Source of the DNA: Dillenia suffruticosa
Taxonomy: Eukaryota; Streptophyta; Magnoliopsida; Dilleniales; Dilleniaceae
DNA: 64,000 nucleotides
Direction of reading: 5' to 3'
NCBI GenBank assembly: GCA_033439265.1
Contig: JAVTVX010000002.1
Span: 12,506,174 to 12,570,173, forward strand
The translations under genes were made by a program, and so were the position numbers. Positions 49,194-62,704 of the stretch are shown piece after piece. The notes below the pieces were generated by a model. That model ran no database searches. It was not told the DNA's origin and saw only the letters and a program-made list of their open reading frames with translations. The first letter of the stretch is position 1. Every line of letters begins with the position of its first letter.

Positions 49194-49606
49194 AAGAAGA
49201 AGAAGAGGATGATGAAGAAGAGATCACATCATTGGAGACCCCACATTGCTCATTCCTTTTGTGACAGCATTGCACTGTTAATTTCAAAATGTTGAGGCGA
49301 TGGTCTAATTACAAAATTTGAGTTTTGAATTCACGAAACGGTATATGTTGGTTTTTCAGAAACTCAGTTTTAGTATTTTAGATGAAGTAACAATAACAAA
49401 AGAAACCTCGGCATAGGATAAGAATTCATCAATATCTATACAGGTCGCTTGGTGCATGAGACTGATAAACAAAACCACATGTAGTAAGAATAGCATATTA
49501 TTCAGCGCTCTTCTAACCATCTACTATAATTTCACAAATGGAACCAGTAAAAAAGAACCAGAGTTTGAAGAAATTGTAGCTTCTAGCTTCAGCAAGTTGG
49601 TACTTA

Positions 49607-52359
49607 TCATGGAAGACGGAGAAGCTTGTTTACAGCCGAGTCCAGAGTGTCCACATTCCGTCTTAAAGCTTTTCTGAACCAAGAATTAAGGAAGAGATTG
49701 CCGGATCTTTTGGAGATGAGCATGCCAAAAAAATGAATCATATACTTCTATCAACTGTATTTACATCTGACGAGAACTCAGCCACTCCATAAGCTCAGCA
49801 GCATATGACATCTGGATCATTAGGGTAGTTTGAGGGCTAGGTCAAATTTCACCATATCTGATAAGTTGTATCACCCCAAATTCAATGCAGAACACCACCC
49901 CACCCCCTCCCACCCCCCCCCCCCCCCAAAAAAAAAGAAAATAATATTAACAACGATAATACAAGGAAAATTGAGACAAAAAAGGATCAAGAAATGGGGC
50001 AGAGGATGTAACATTCTGACCCAAATTCAAAGGATACAGTTGCAAAGCTAGATTGTCAATGCCCTTCATTTCCTCATTTAATCTGCAGCAAGGAGTTCCC
50101 AAGGAAAAAACTAAGCCCCTAGTTTCAGGTAGCAAAATAATGCAAAATAATCAAAAGAGACAGAAAATTAATAATCAACTTGAAAGTTTCATTCAACAAT
50201 AGAAGATGTAGCTGATAAACCAAACTCCCCCTTAGAACTAGAGCAACATATTATTTTGCATACTCAAGAGAGCAAATCTCCACCAGCCCCTTGGCCCAAT
50301 GGTACCTGCCCCATGACCCCCCTGGCCACAAAGGAGTTTGACTCTCCACTTCCCTTGTGAGAAGAACCCAAAGAAAGAAATAATTTTTGAGTTTTAAATC
50401 TCAGGCTAGTTGTAATGGGCTGGTCAGAAAGTCAAAATCAGCAAATATCATAGCAAACTCAATTCAAAAAGAGGTCACTTTGCACAAAATGTCAAGGCAT
50501 GGACTACATACAGTTTTCCCTCCTCAGACTCCAAAAAGTCATGTATGCCCCTATTTTTGGTAGCCCCTTTTGTTTCAATTTATGTTTGTACAGGAAACAA
50601 TCTTTTCTTTCTTTTTTTTTTTTTTTTTTCTTTTGTTGGGGGGGGGGGGGTGGCAAGAAGAGGTCACACCAAATGCAGGATGGCTTAACATAGTATCCAG
50701 ATGCAGCTTCTTGTTTGATTGAAAGGATCACACATTAGTAAGCATAAAGGTAGTACTCAGTTGAGCACAAAGATGAATTATAGGGAGAAGCAATCTGTGG
50801 AAGGTTGTGTAGGAGGTGTAACTTGAGTCTGATACTCTAATATAGATTACCTTCTAAACAAAAATCAATACTTTAAAAATCTCAAACAGCTCAAGTTATC
50901 ACCGGTAAAGCAACAGTTAACTAACACTAATCTGTTCTCTGAGTTTAAAACTGCAAACACTTCTCACTTTTTTCTCCTTTGGATTTGAAAGTTACGATTA
51001 GTTATCAGCCGTTAAATTATACAAAGTAATAATAGCTAACCAAAGAGGAACTAAATGCCTCGTTGTTCCACCTCTCTTTTTTATTCTTTTGTGTTTAACT
51101 CTCCATGGAAGCAGCACTTGATGACAAAACCTCAGAGACAAAAGAAGTAAATTGTCAATAATAGCCAGGACAACATCTTCACATGCACGCATCTACTTTC
51201 TATTTTATTCAATTAATGCCCAAAAAAAAGCAGGAACTTTCAAACTAGGAATACTTACCTGAGACATGAATTTATGTATCGATTACCCTTGGTAGCTGCA
51301 TCAAGTGCTGCAAGGGGCAACATAGAGCACAGATATTAAGATCAAGTGTGGACATCATTTGAAGGCTAATTATACTATGTGATATTAAGGGTAAGTCTTT
51401 CACATTTGTTGTAACACATCAACTTTTTGCTAACAAAATATGGACTCTAATTAAAAGAGGGCTTCGCTTTATTCAAACCTCATGGGGCACAGAATCAGGA
51501 ATTGCACATGTCAAAAGTCCCTCATTGGATCCTCGGCAATTAGGTAACGATACTAGGAGAAGAGTCCAAATACAGTTACTATGTTTCAAACAATTACCAA
51601 AAACCTTTTCTTTGTTTCTTCTTTTGGGTATAAGAAGGGGCAAAGGGAAGGGGTGGGACGAAAAAAATTTTATGAATATAACATCAAATTTATAACTTAA
51701 AATGTTGTTTTCCCCCCACTAAAAATTATAATCCCATCCCTCGAAATTGTAACCCAAAATGCATTTGACATAAATTTCTGGCTTTGTCGCTGGGTATAAG
51801 CTGATTGAAATTGGGAATTCATAAGTCAATCTCATGATCATTGATTATCATATCAAGTACAGATTTTTTAGGGTAACAATCTCAGGGGGAAAAAAATTTC
51901 AAACTTACACCAAAAAAATTATGAAAATTTTGGAACCTAATGGACTGTAAATTAAAGAGGGAGATTAGGCCATTTCACATACTGCATTCTTGAAGCTTTC
52001 CGGCAGCATCACTGAAGCAATGCATGTGATCAACCGAACTCCCTGTAACCTACAACCCAAAGTAATATCTTCACCATTTTTCTTCTTCGACCTAATTAAA
52101 CCGATGAAATCAAGCAGAAATTGTAGAGAGAGAGAGAGAGTACCTGAGAGAGAGCGAAGCGAAGAGAAGAGAAGAGAGAGGAGAAACTGTCGGCAATGGC
52201 GACAGAATCTCTCTCGACCACTTCCAGAGCTTTGAGTATCTCCGTTCGATTCAGTGATGGTTTTGAAGATTCAGAAGTGCTGTTTTCTGATGATGATGTT
52301 AGGGTTACGGAAATCGACGAAGAAGCTAACCCCTCTCTTTGTTCTTCTTCTACTTCCAT
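49607..52359 (-). CDS. BLOC-1-related complex subunit 6-like protein (BORCS6/DUF2365)
   Basis: Five small exons on the minus strand: 52359-52144, 52049-51983, 51307-51259, 50082-50038 and 49673-49607, all in phase, 147 aa. The N-terminal third is Ser/Glu-rich and looks disordered. Then comes a helical domain: LKALEVVERDSVAIADSF, SSVDHMHCFSDAAGKLQ, YINSCLRLNEEMKGIDNLA, LRRNVDTLDSAVNKLL. This order matches the BORCS6 (DUF2365, formerly C17orf59) family, a subunit of the BORC complex that positions lysosomes in animals. The plant role is not established, and vacuole or endosome trafficking is only an inference. The ATG at 52359 is the first in frame, within a GA-rich 5' region. Two decayed copies of its last exons lie at 41650-42086 and 44350-44403. 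An intron donor of the form CT|GTATCC after exon 4 is shared by the copy in block 1. Confidence 0.8.
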
Positions 52360-53359
52360 TGTCTCTCGCTTTCGTTCCTTTTGTTGGCAATGCTAAGTGA
52401 GTTTCTCGTCTACCCTTTTAACCTAATATTAAAAGAATAATAATAATAATAATGACCAATAATAATTAATTAGTTAATCAATTAATTAATCATAATAGCA
52501 AACAAATCAGCAAATAATTAGATTAAAAGAATTCACGAGATAAAGACAAAATCTTTAAATAATTGGTTTTACTTTTATTGCACCCAAAAAACCAATATAT
52601 ATATAAATTTTAGATCCACAAGAAACTTTTGCTCAAATAAACATAGTATAAAAACTTAAAAAATGTTTAATATTAATTTTCAGATTTAGAAAATTAATTG
52701 AACTCGGGGATTCTCAATTTCGTCCATACACGATCCATATATTTCTAGTTCTCATAGTTTCACTTAGGAGGGTGAGATATCACCTCGCCACCCTTTTAAA
52801 ATCCACCCCCCCCCCCCTAAAAAAAAATTTCCTAAAGTGGGCATTTTTTATTCTTTTTTCCATGCACCATAAAAATATCCCAAATGTCCCAACAGCCAAA
52901 ACAATGAATGCTCGAGTGGCGCTCCAGGTCCACAACTTAACAAAGAAGATTAATTTAGGGAAAAAAAATTCCTTGATCCGACAGTTGATTACACAAACCA
53001 TGAAATAAATTGCTTTCTCAGGCAGGACAAACACTCCTGGCTGCCTCTTCATCATGCTTCAATTGGCAATAGATTGCCACACATTCAATAATATGCAAGT
53101 AATCAATTGCTAGGACTGTAGAGCCATGAGTAGTCCTATTCCAAGATAAGTTCTTGCATTCATCCCAGTAAGTCGAGCACAATTTGGAAACAAATTTATC
53201 ACTTGTTCTTCTCCCAATACAATATGCAGCAATCTATGTTCTAAAATGGAATTGGTTTTTAAATAAAAGGTGGGTTTACAATCAAAATTTTGAGGGCAGG
53301 AGCGCTGGAACCAACACGTTCCAAGTGATGGGCCTCTTCAACTTCAGCTCTTTAGCACA
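52360..53359. other. Spacer between the BORCS6-like gene start and the TyrRS gene end
   Basis: Includes the BORCS6-like upstream region, an ATA/ATT-rich stretch (52435-52500) and a C12 run followed by an A run at 52806-52827. No other gene is visible. The right end is the 3' untranslated region of the TyrRS gene. Confidence 0.45.
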
Positions 53360-56300
53360 TCACCTCGTGACACGGTAAGCCTATAAAAACAGACGAATAT
53401 CAATTATGCTGCAAAAGAGATTGGCACTGCTAATGCACAAAAACAGTCACTGATATTCAGATATGAGTGAGTTGCAATGCAACAACTAATGAAGCAACGT
53501 GAGTACACATACCTTTACTCTTCTCAGAAGATCTTTGGCTCCTGCATTCTTTGTGAAATGATCCCTGACAGGCTGTGCACATTTGAATAAAGAGAAATCT
53601 TAGACAACTAACATAACAAGATTCCTGACCAAGACCCTTCAGCTGGCCATGTGCACTTTATATTTGGATAACATGGCCATGCTTTACTAGCCACAGTCAC
53701 AATCACTTCTCTACAGCCTACAGGGGAATATGGAGAGCAGACTTCTGTTGCACAAATTATGCATTTCTTGGAAAAAAGGGAAACAACCAAACCAAGAGAA
53801 GAAAGAATTTTTAACACCAAAAGTTAGATTGGCATATTAAACATTTCGATATATGGGCATGTTTCTGGTTGATAAATGCATTCTTTAAAAGTGCAACGAT
53901 TGGGGCAGCCAAACCATATGCAAATAGACTACCCATGACTACTAAGAGTGGTAAAGCAGCGGGATCAATCTCAAAATCAACAAAATGTAGCGTACAATAA
54001 TTATGTCAAAATAAAAAGTGAATATACCTTCAGGATTGTGTTCAACGCCTTTGCTAAAGCAGGCTTCAAGTCACCGGGATGTAGATCTCCACTTTCATAG
54101 TCAGCACACAACTCTTCAAAGCTTGTGTAGATCCTGAAATGTAAATAGCAATTTTCTTTTACAACCTTAAGGACAAAGAAATGACCAGAAGCAATATCTA
54201 GCTGAGTACAAAATTTTGGTATTTAAAATGAAAGAACTAGCAAAGAAAGATGCAAAGCCAGTATGAATCCTGTCCTATATAATGATGAAATAGAGGTTAA
54301 CAAAAAGTCACAGAAAAAAATACTTACTTGTCTCCACCATTCTTTATGTCACGCTCGATTGTGAACATGTTAAACCAGGGGAAAATTATGTACTTTACAT
54401 ACTCCAGGCATGGATTCCCTTGTACAATTTTGGGCGGGCAGAAAGCCTTCTTTATCTTTAAATTCACCTCAGCCTGAATTATCAAAAAGACAAAAGATCA
54501 AGAAACAGACTCTCATGTTAGCATAAGCAAAATCCATGCTTGCACATTAAGCCAACATAAGTATAATCCAAGTCTTACAACAAAAAGGGGTCATTCTGAA
54601 ATAAAGCCGTTCAAAATCCACTTATATAGCATCATACCTCTTCATCTTCCATGAAGATGGAGGATGATGGATCACTTTTTGACATTTTCTCTTGCCCTTC
54701 TTGTAAACCAGGTAGCATGTCTGGAAGTAATAAAATAGCAGGTCCAACCAAATCAGTTACACAGGCATCACATAAAGCATTTTATTTTTAGAAGTGACGA
54801 AATGCAAAGGGGGTCCATAAACTTGGGGTCATTTAAAACACACCCTTTGAAATGTTAATCTTCAATTATGCCCTCTAGTCTACCCTATATTTTTTATCCT
54901 AACAAATTTTTGGATCGCAGGTGAAATTTGACCTCCAAAGAGAGTTAAAAACAATGCTTTAAACAAAACTGGTCAGAGAAAGATGTTGATCACTTGATCT
55001 ACATCTGTTTCTCCTTTGTTTATTTATAACATTGTTTGGGTATTCTTTGAAGGTCAAACTACACCAAAAACTAAAATGGAAAATAAAATAAACAATAAAC
55101 AAAGAATTTAACAAAATAGAGAATATATGAGCCTATTTCAGTAATTCTCAAAGCTTAAAGGTTTCAATTTCATATATAACAGTTTATGGGGTGAGTTTGC
55201 ACGTGACCAAAAGTTTTTTTTTGGGGGGGGGGGGGACATTTTGCATTTCACATAGAAAGCTAGTAATAGTTGGAGAGTACGATGTGACAAGATAATTGGC
55301 TTGTTCTTCCTCTTGATGTCGTCACAATATTCTCTAGCAAGGACATTCACTTTCCTTTGATCCATCCCCAGCTGGCAGATATCAGCCTGATACAACAAAA
55401 GTGTAAGATTCACATTGCTGTTTTCAAGTGCCATTAGCATAAAATAACAGCAACAAATTACCTAAAATTGCTAAACAGCACATTCTACAGACTATGTTCT
55501 TTAATATTAATCTTACTTCTGCATATGGTCAGCATGCACACACCAAGCGAGCTTGTCCAAGGAGTCAATTATTTACAAAATAGAGATGATAATCTTGTTT
55601 TGTCCCTCTAGAAAGGTGCTCGAGTTCACCACATTTATATTTGTTCTTATTGCATTAATTATGCATATAGATTCATGCACATGTGCTGACCAAGCTCCCC
55701 AGTGGATTATTGGGGAGGAGTGTCATATTTGTTATTTGCAATACCAACATTCCTTTATGGCATCCAACAACAATATTTGTAATATCTTCTAAGGAAAGAT
55801 ACTAGTATTCACAATTTCAGCATAAATGAGAAGTTCAAGAAAAACTAAACATTATCTCTACTCTAGAGGTGTTGTGCTCTTAGGTTACTACACACCAGCG
55901 GTCATTACAACATACCTCCACTGTTTCACAGAATATACACAAACAAGCGCAGAAGACCCCTGCACCTATGTCATCAGCTAACCTAAGTAACATGTGACAT
56001 GAACAAGTGAGCCTTCCAAAAAAAGTACCTTTAAGAAAAAGATGTCAGCACACTGCATGCATGGGTAGAGAATCTGGGCTGCTGTCAATTCATCCTGTTC
56101 ACTTCGACCCATGATTTGACAACACCTAAACACCAAGAAAAAAGGTAAAGGGAAATCCAACTTTGACAAATATTTTATTTATCATGCCAAACAATGAGAT
56201 GAAGTACCTCATAATTCTAGGAAGTTTGTTCCTCCGAGCAATATCCATTACAAGAGGCCAATACTCGTCTGCTCGGGAGTTTATTTCTTTTGATGACCAT

Positions 56301-58137
56301 AGAAACTCAACTCTGCCACACTCAAGGTCCATGCCAACAGCTTTCCAAATCTCAATCAAGTAACGTCCAACAGTCTCAATTTTCTTCAAATCACCACCCA
56401 TTTTATTATTTAGCTGCGCAAACCAGTCAGCTATCCATATTTTCACTCTGCATCCAGCTTTAGTCAATTTGTTCACATTTATTGCCTTCATAACTCCCTG
56501 CAGACCAAACACCAAACAGCTAAATTTTAAAATCAGAACACATAAATTAAAATCATGCCAGCAACAGAAAGATTCCCTTTGCCTTTGCAAAAACAAAACC
56601 CACCAACAAAAGATAAAGCCTTCATCTCCACTATCATAAGAATTACCCTCATACTTTCCAGTAGTATAGCAATATAATAAACATAAAATCTATATTAACT
56701 TCCTGGATGTGAAAAAAAAAGGTCTGTACTAGGTGATGGAAATATCAAAAGCATAACAAGGAGGTCAGACAGTGCCAAGACTACTGATGGTTTGTCATCG
56801 TACAAGGTACAAAACTCAAACAGGGTGCATTAAGCTCTACGAAGACGCAATACATAATGTGTAGATATAGGCAGATTTTTAGACTACAATTTCTAGTGGT
56901 AGTTTTCTTGCACTCAACTACTAGACATATTTTGATGTGTGGTTTTCACTGATAAGCATACGTGAACTAGATTTTAAACAATAATAAAACAAGTAAAGAA
57001 AAAAAAATCCACATGTTTTGACCAAAATAAGTACATCTGAAATTTATACACGTGCTTGCATTTTTTGAAATAAATACAGGTGTTTTTACACGTAGGCTTA
57101 TGGAAATTGCTTTTTGAATTGAAAAAATCAAAAGAAATACATTCTATTTTAAGTGGTTTGCATTTTGTTAATTGTTTCAAGCCTATAATAAGTTCAGATT
57201 GCCAATTTTAGTGGTCCGGATCACTATAGTACAAGTACCACATTTTGGATCTCCTGATTCAGATCAATCATATTGAGCAATACCAGTAACTATGGCCAAT
57301 GCCAAAAATGACGCAAATAGCAAGGCAAACATGAAATTCATGTATATACACTTAAAAAGAGCCATGTGAATGCATATGCACATGTGCACGCACGTGCACA
57401 CACACACACAAAAATCCTATCTTTAAATTACTAGAAAGTACATTCCCTCTGTGGTTCTTAAGAGTACAGCAGACTTGAGCAATCTTCCCAATCGGAAAAA
57501 GTCATATCACCTAAGATTATACTTGTAGATGGAATTTATTTCTACTGGATCCATGGTGATATACAGAATTATGATGAATCCTCCTAGACAGTGTAAAGTC
57601 CGGTCAAATAGTATCCATTTTTCGCCTTTTCTGCATACAATTGAAGCATGTCTTGCAGGCTTCGTCGCCAAACAAAAATAGAATAATGACCCATATTAGG
57701 ATTAATTGACAATTGATAACCTACAAGTTTGTGATATTCAGTAACCGAATTCATTATCAGTGCGTAAGTCAAATACCAAGATCAATCAGATAGATTCTGT
57801 AACATTTATTCGAAGAAGGCGTGAGAGATAGAGAGAGACCTGAGCAATGTGCATTCGACCAGAGGGTTCAAACCCGTCGTAGCAAACGGGTTCAGGCTTC
57901 TTAGCAAGAAGGTTTATCAATTCATCCTCTTGAATACACTCTTCTCCGATACTCCTCACAAGCCGAAACTTCTCCTCCAAACTCATTCTAATCATCAAAC
58001 GAATTCACGAAAAACAACTATCAAACAAAATGATCGAATCGAGAAAAAAGAAGACCTATAACTGAAGTAGTGACAGACGATTCTTACGGTTTGGGGCTGG
58101 GTTCTGAGCTTGATGAAGCTTGGGCGTCGGAATTCAT
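53360..58137 (-). CDS. Tyrosine--tRNA ligase, cytosolic type
   Basis: Ten exons on the minus strand: 58137-58088, 57987-57840, 56497-56208, 56125-56029, 55386-55281, 54720-54638, 54473-54328, 54133-54028, 53572-53513 and 53380-53360. All are in phase and give 368 aa, near the usual plant cytosolic length. It charges tRNA-Tyr with tyrosine in two ATP-dependent steps. A class I HIGH-type motif SGRMHIAQ is at about residues 59-66 and KMSKS at 242-246; YDGFEPSGR and MGRSEQDELTAAQILYPCMQ are typical of the archaeal/eukaryotic TyrRS group. No organelle transit peptide is evident: the N-terminus is a short Ser-rich stretch, MNSDAQASSSSEPSPKP. The last exon is only 21 nt (AYRVTR plus stop). No damage is seen. 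The first exon was placed from the conserved N-terminus and the AG just before MSLEEKF; starting at the downstream Met is possible but less likely. Confidence 0.95.
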
Positions 58138-60696
58138 GGACAGATTCTGCACTTCCGCGATCGGAATCTCTTTCGACGCCGCCTCCGTCCCCTCCATTCC
58201 TGTCCTCAGATTGAAACCTAGAATAGATTCTCTCTCTCTCTGGGGTTTCTCTCTAGGGTTTCAGTGCTACTGGGGCCACCCGGTATTTGGAAATGGGCCT
58301 ATTCCTTTTCCACTTTTGCGGGGCAAAGAATTTGGCAATGGGCCTGCGTGTTGGTTAAGGAAAAAGGTATCCCGATCTCAACTTCTTAGAAAAGACACGC
58401 TCATTGCCTTGCTTCCCCCTTTTATAAGAAGAAAAAAATCTATATTGAAGTAAAATTAAAATTATATAAAGCAAACTTAGTATATGTTACTTTAAATCCA
58501 CTAAAAGTTTTTAAGAATGGTTGCTTTTAAAATCTAAAATTTGAATTCTTTTAAAAATACTCAAAAAAATGAAATTAAAATTGTATACTAAAATACCAAT
58601 ATGACGACTATTCGGGTTTAGTAATTAAATATTCTACTCTCTTAACTAAAAATCTCAAATTCGAACTCTGTGAATGACAAAAAAGAATTTGGGAGAGCCA
58701 CTTCTTAAAATAAGTCTCACAATACTCGAATCGAATTAATCGAATAAAATTCAAATATATGTGATAAAAACAAAAAAAAAAAACTTATTTTTCCCATATT
58801 TGTCTCTCAACCTTTTAAAACAAAAACATTTTATAAAATTAAATTACATATTAAGAAACCAAGACATTAACTACTTATTAATCACTTTTAACTTCATTTT
58901 TCTATACTTCTTAAAAACTATTTTTTTCTCCTTTACAAAAAATAAAGTTTAATTTTATACGCGCATTGGGTCGATCAATATGAAAATTAATCAAAATAGT
59001 AGAGGAAGGATGGTTGTATTCTAAAAGTAATTTTTTTAGAGAAAAAAGTGTGACAAAATTTCAAAAGTTTTGAGTGTATATTTAGGCATACATTATCTTT
59101 TACGATTATATTTAAAGTTGAAAAAAATTATAACTATTTTTATTTTTGCAAGTAAAGTTGTTTTATATCAGAGAGATTCAATATTGAGGGAAACGGTAGA
59201 GTTATGAGGAAAAAAAAAAAAAAAAAAAAAGGTTGTCCCGTGGGATTGCAGATTACTCAAAAGATTTGGCTGATCTATGTTAAATGGAATTCATGTTTTC
59301 ATGGCATGAGATTTTAGATTTATTCAATTTATTATTTAAAAGAATCCTAAAAAAATGATATTAAATTCATAAATGTGAAAAGATCTCGTCTGGGTACAAT
59401 GAAAACCCTTTATTTAAATCACAATTATTGTCAAGTGTAAAATTTTATCAAAAATTAATAATTGGAGTGAGATTTTATGATTTTTCTAATAAAATAATTA
59501 TCATCTTTCAAGTAAATATATTACCATTTTTGTATTAAGATGTGATAAAAGTCTTCATACATCATGAGCATTGTCATAAAAATTTCTACTCCCTATCAAT
59601 ATTTAATTTAAATTATTGTTATTATATTTTCAATAAATGTCTAATTAATTTTCTATTAAGATTTTAAAGAATGCCAAATTTCCTTCCTCGAAAATTAAAA
59701 GCGCGAACTGGATGCACGTTCGCATGCATTAAGGCCGCGTGGCACATTTTCATTCGTCACTAGGCATGACTTTTTTTCTTTTTTTTTTTTTTTTAAAAGA
59801 TGACAAACAGTAAAGCGCGGGAACGGGTGTACAAAATTTGAGTTCAAAACATAATTCCACCAAAATACGTGGTTCAAAAGTATAAATTTCACAAAACTTA
59901 GTATACGTTGATTTCCGACATTTGTCGTCCGCTCTCGCATAATATTGAAATATTAAAAAAAGTATAATAATTATCTTATGTATTCATTTAAAAATAACTA
60001 TATTTTTTAAAAAATTTTATATTTTTACGATTTTATATTATTTGAACGTATCATATCATAAAAATCGTAAACATGTGAGAAAATAACATATTAAATAAGT
60101 AAATTATATATTTTTAATGAGAGATTTTGAGATTAAATATATTTAAAATAAAATCGATTATAGATAATATAGGATATCTACAATTTGTCCAGAAAATAGT
60201 TATTTTCACGCATTGGGGAGCTGCGATGGTTTGCCCTTTTCACCTTTTTTCCTTTTGTTTTCGAGAAAAGAAAAACCCGCTAGAAATTAAACGAGGCGGA
60301 AGTGTAATTTTCAAAAAATACATATTTCAAAGTGTGATTTATGGTAAATAACGGGACAGACTTGTAAAATGCTTATTCTATTTTGAAAAAAGGAAGAAAG
60401 AAAAGGCAAAACCGCAAATTTGCTCATTGCCATTTTCTCTCTCCTTTTCGTTTCCAAGAATCGTTGAGAAAGGCTGCCAACGCCATAGCCTCTTCTCTGA
60501 AAACACGGAGGAGAGAGAGAGACAGAAGAGAGAGAAAGGGGGGGGGGGGGAGAGAGAGAGAGAGCGAGAGTTTTGTTTTTGCTTTCTCAATTCAAAAAAC
60601 GGCACCAACAGAAGAGAGAGAGAGAGTGCGTGTGCTTGCGCCCGTGTTTATCTTCTCCGAACAGATCGATCTATTCCGTTATCTTAAAGAAACCCA
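58138..60696. other. Divergent intergenic region between TyrRS and kinesin-14
   Basis: The two genes point away from each other, so both promoters lie here. AT-rich, with A or T runs at 59210-59231 and 59776-59794. From about 60509 it becomes GA-rich with a G13 run (60538-60550), which is probably the kinesin 5' leader. Overlapping frames in 60383-60986 are low-complexity and not taken as genes. Confidence 0.5.
60509..60636. repeat. GA-rich / poly(G) tract in the probable kinesin-14 leader
   Basis: GA units at 60509-60537, about 13 G, more GA units to 60571 and a further short run at 60617-60630. GA-rich 5' leaders are common in plants. Confidence 0.7.
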
Positions 60697-62667
60697 ATGG
60701 AGAATGCTTTATCAGAATTGCGTCGATCTGTAAGCTTCCTTCTTTAATGTCTTTCCAGGTTTGTGATTCTATGCTCTCTCATCCACATTGTGTCCGTACA
60801 TGTTACTCGTCGAGGGTTTATGTCGACGTGTGGTTCGCGTTCAAATTCTGTTTGCCACGTGTACGTTTTGAAGTCGATCTGTTTAGGGTTTGTATACGCA
60901 AGAATATGAGTTTTTTGGAGGCTGGTTTTGTCTGTATTGGACTCGAATTGAACTTCTTGGACGCTTTTCAACACTTGGCATTTTGATGATGCATTGCTAT
61001 ATTATGTATTTGTTTGATTCGAACAATTCGATTTAACCTAATTCTTTTTTGTTTGTTCCTGGAATTAGACAAAATCTAAATGTGGATTTCTTAAGTTAAA
61101 TTTGGCGGGTTTTGATTTTGTCTGAGATTGGCTTAGTTATTTGTACTTTAATTTCAAAACTTAGGTTAACACTATGCATAGACACTTCATTTATGCAATG
61201 AACTCTTATTGATGACCTTTAATTTGAAGCGATCAATTTGCTTTCTGATGTTCCATTTAACACAGACCCATTCCCAGAATACAGATGAGACAAATGTGGA
61301 AGGTTGCTTGTTATAGCCCTACTTCGGATAGTTTATGGCACTGTTTTATTAATGGACAATATTGTATGTACGCCTTCTGTGTAGAGTAAATATTAACTGG
61401 GAAGGGTCATGGAAGAGGACATTGTAGCAAGTAGTTCATTTATGGCATTTTGGAATCTGATTGGTTCGCTTGGGCTGGGGGGGGGGAGCATTTGCTTCAT
61501 TATGCTTTGGCATCATAATTTGGTCTGCCGCTGTGAGACAAGTTTGTTGAAGTGGAAAAATTCACAGCTAGAGCTGGCATGCCATTAAATAAAGTGCCCA
61601 GGCTTATCACAGTTATTGTGGCACATTGGCACTAAACAAACACTTTAATCTGATATCTCCTTGGGTAGAGCTAGAGCGTTCTCTATTCCCTACCACCACC
61701 CCAAGGTCCTTGCGCTTCCCTTGGACAACATCCCAAATAGAGGGAAGAGAATCCATTTTTCATGGCACTCGAAGAGGGTTTTCACCTAGTTAGTAGAATC
61801 AACATCCATAGAATCAAAGTTTGTATGGCTTCAGCTACTCCTGCTCTTCATAGAGGTACCTGTGGCAGTCTCTGATGGCTGAAATTTCTCTCATAACTAG
61901 GAGTAGAAAAAATCCTGTCTGTAGTGAATGCTGGTGTGGGTAGCTCTAAATTTTGTGAAAGAACATGTATTCTATGACCATATTTTAGCCATAGAGCCTG
62001 GAACTTTTGCCTCCACAAGATGTCTCTATCAATGACAGCAGCAATATCTCTGTGAAAGATGAAGTCTTCTGATTCTCCGACACTGAAGCCCAACATCTTT
62101 CTCCAAATTCATCAATATAATTTACCTAGAATATCTGCCTCACTATCTGTGAAGCACCTCCTTGTTTCATCCTTCATTTCTACTAGATATGGATCAATGA
62201 AGAGTGATATTTGACAACAGAAAAACTTATGCAGCCAAGAAGATAAAGTTAATACACATAGTAAAAGAACATTGATCTATAGCACTGATAGCATCTTGCT
62301 TAGTAAACCAATGTCCTTGAGCTATGAAAAGTATACACATGATGATAGACTTTTATTCATGACCATCTTAACTGGGCCAGGTTCCCAGTTATAAAAAATC
62401 GGTAACCATGTTTTCTCTTATACTCACCAGGGGAGAACTGTAGATTCGTCATATATTACGGCCTTTGTTTCAAAATTAGATATATGACAAAATATTGTCA
62501 CATTCACCAAGATTTTGTTTTCCCTTCTGTTACCTAATTATCAATTGAAATATATATGTTTAAATATCCATGGAATTTGTTTGGAAGTAAATATCTAGTG
62601 ATTCTGCATGTCTTGATGAGAACTTCATTGCACTGCAACTGTTTCTTTACTTCCCTGAGTTTTTCTC

Positions 62668-62704
<37 letters not shown>

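Noticed and set aside
58070-58453. 127-codon + strand frame with a GSELDEAWASEF-like start
   Set aside because: It is the antisense of TyrRS exon 1 and its 5' leader; the minus strand reads the conserved TyrRS N-terminus there.
60383-60986. Several 70-137-codon frames upstream of and across kinesin-14 exon 1
   Set aside because: They are made largely of GA repeats and leader sequence, overlap each other in three frames and show no conserved motif.
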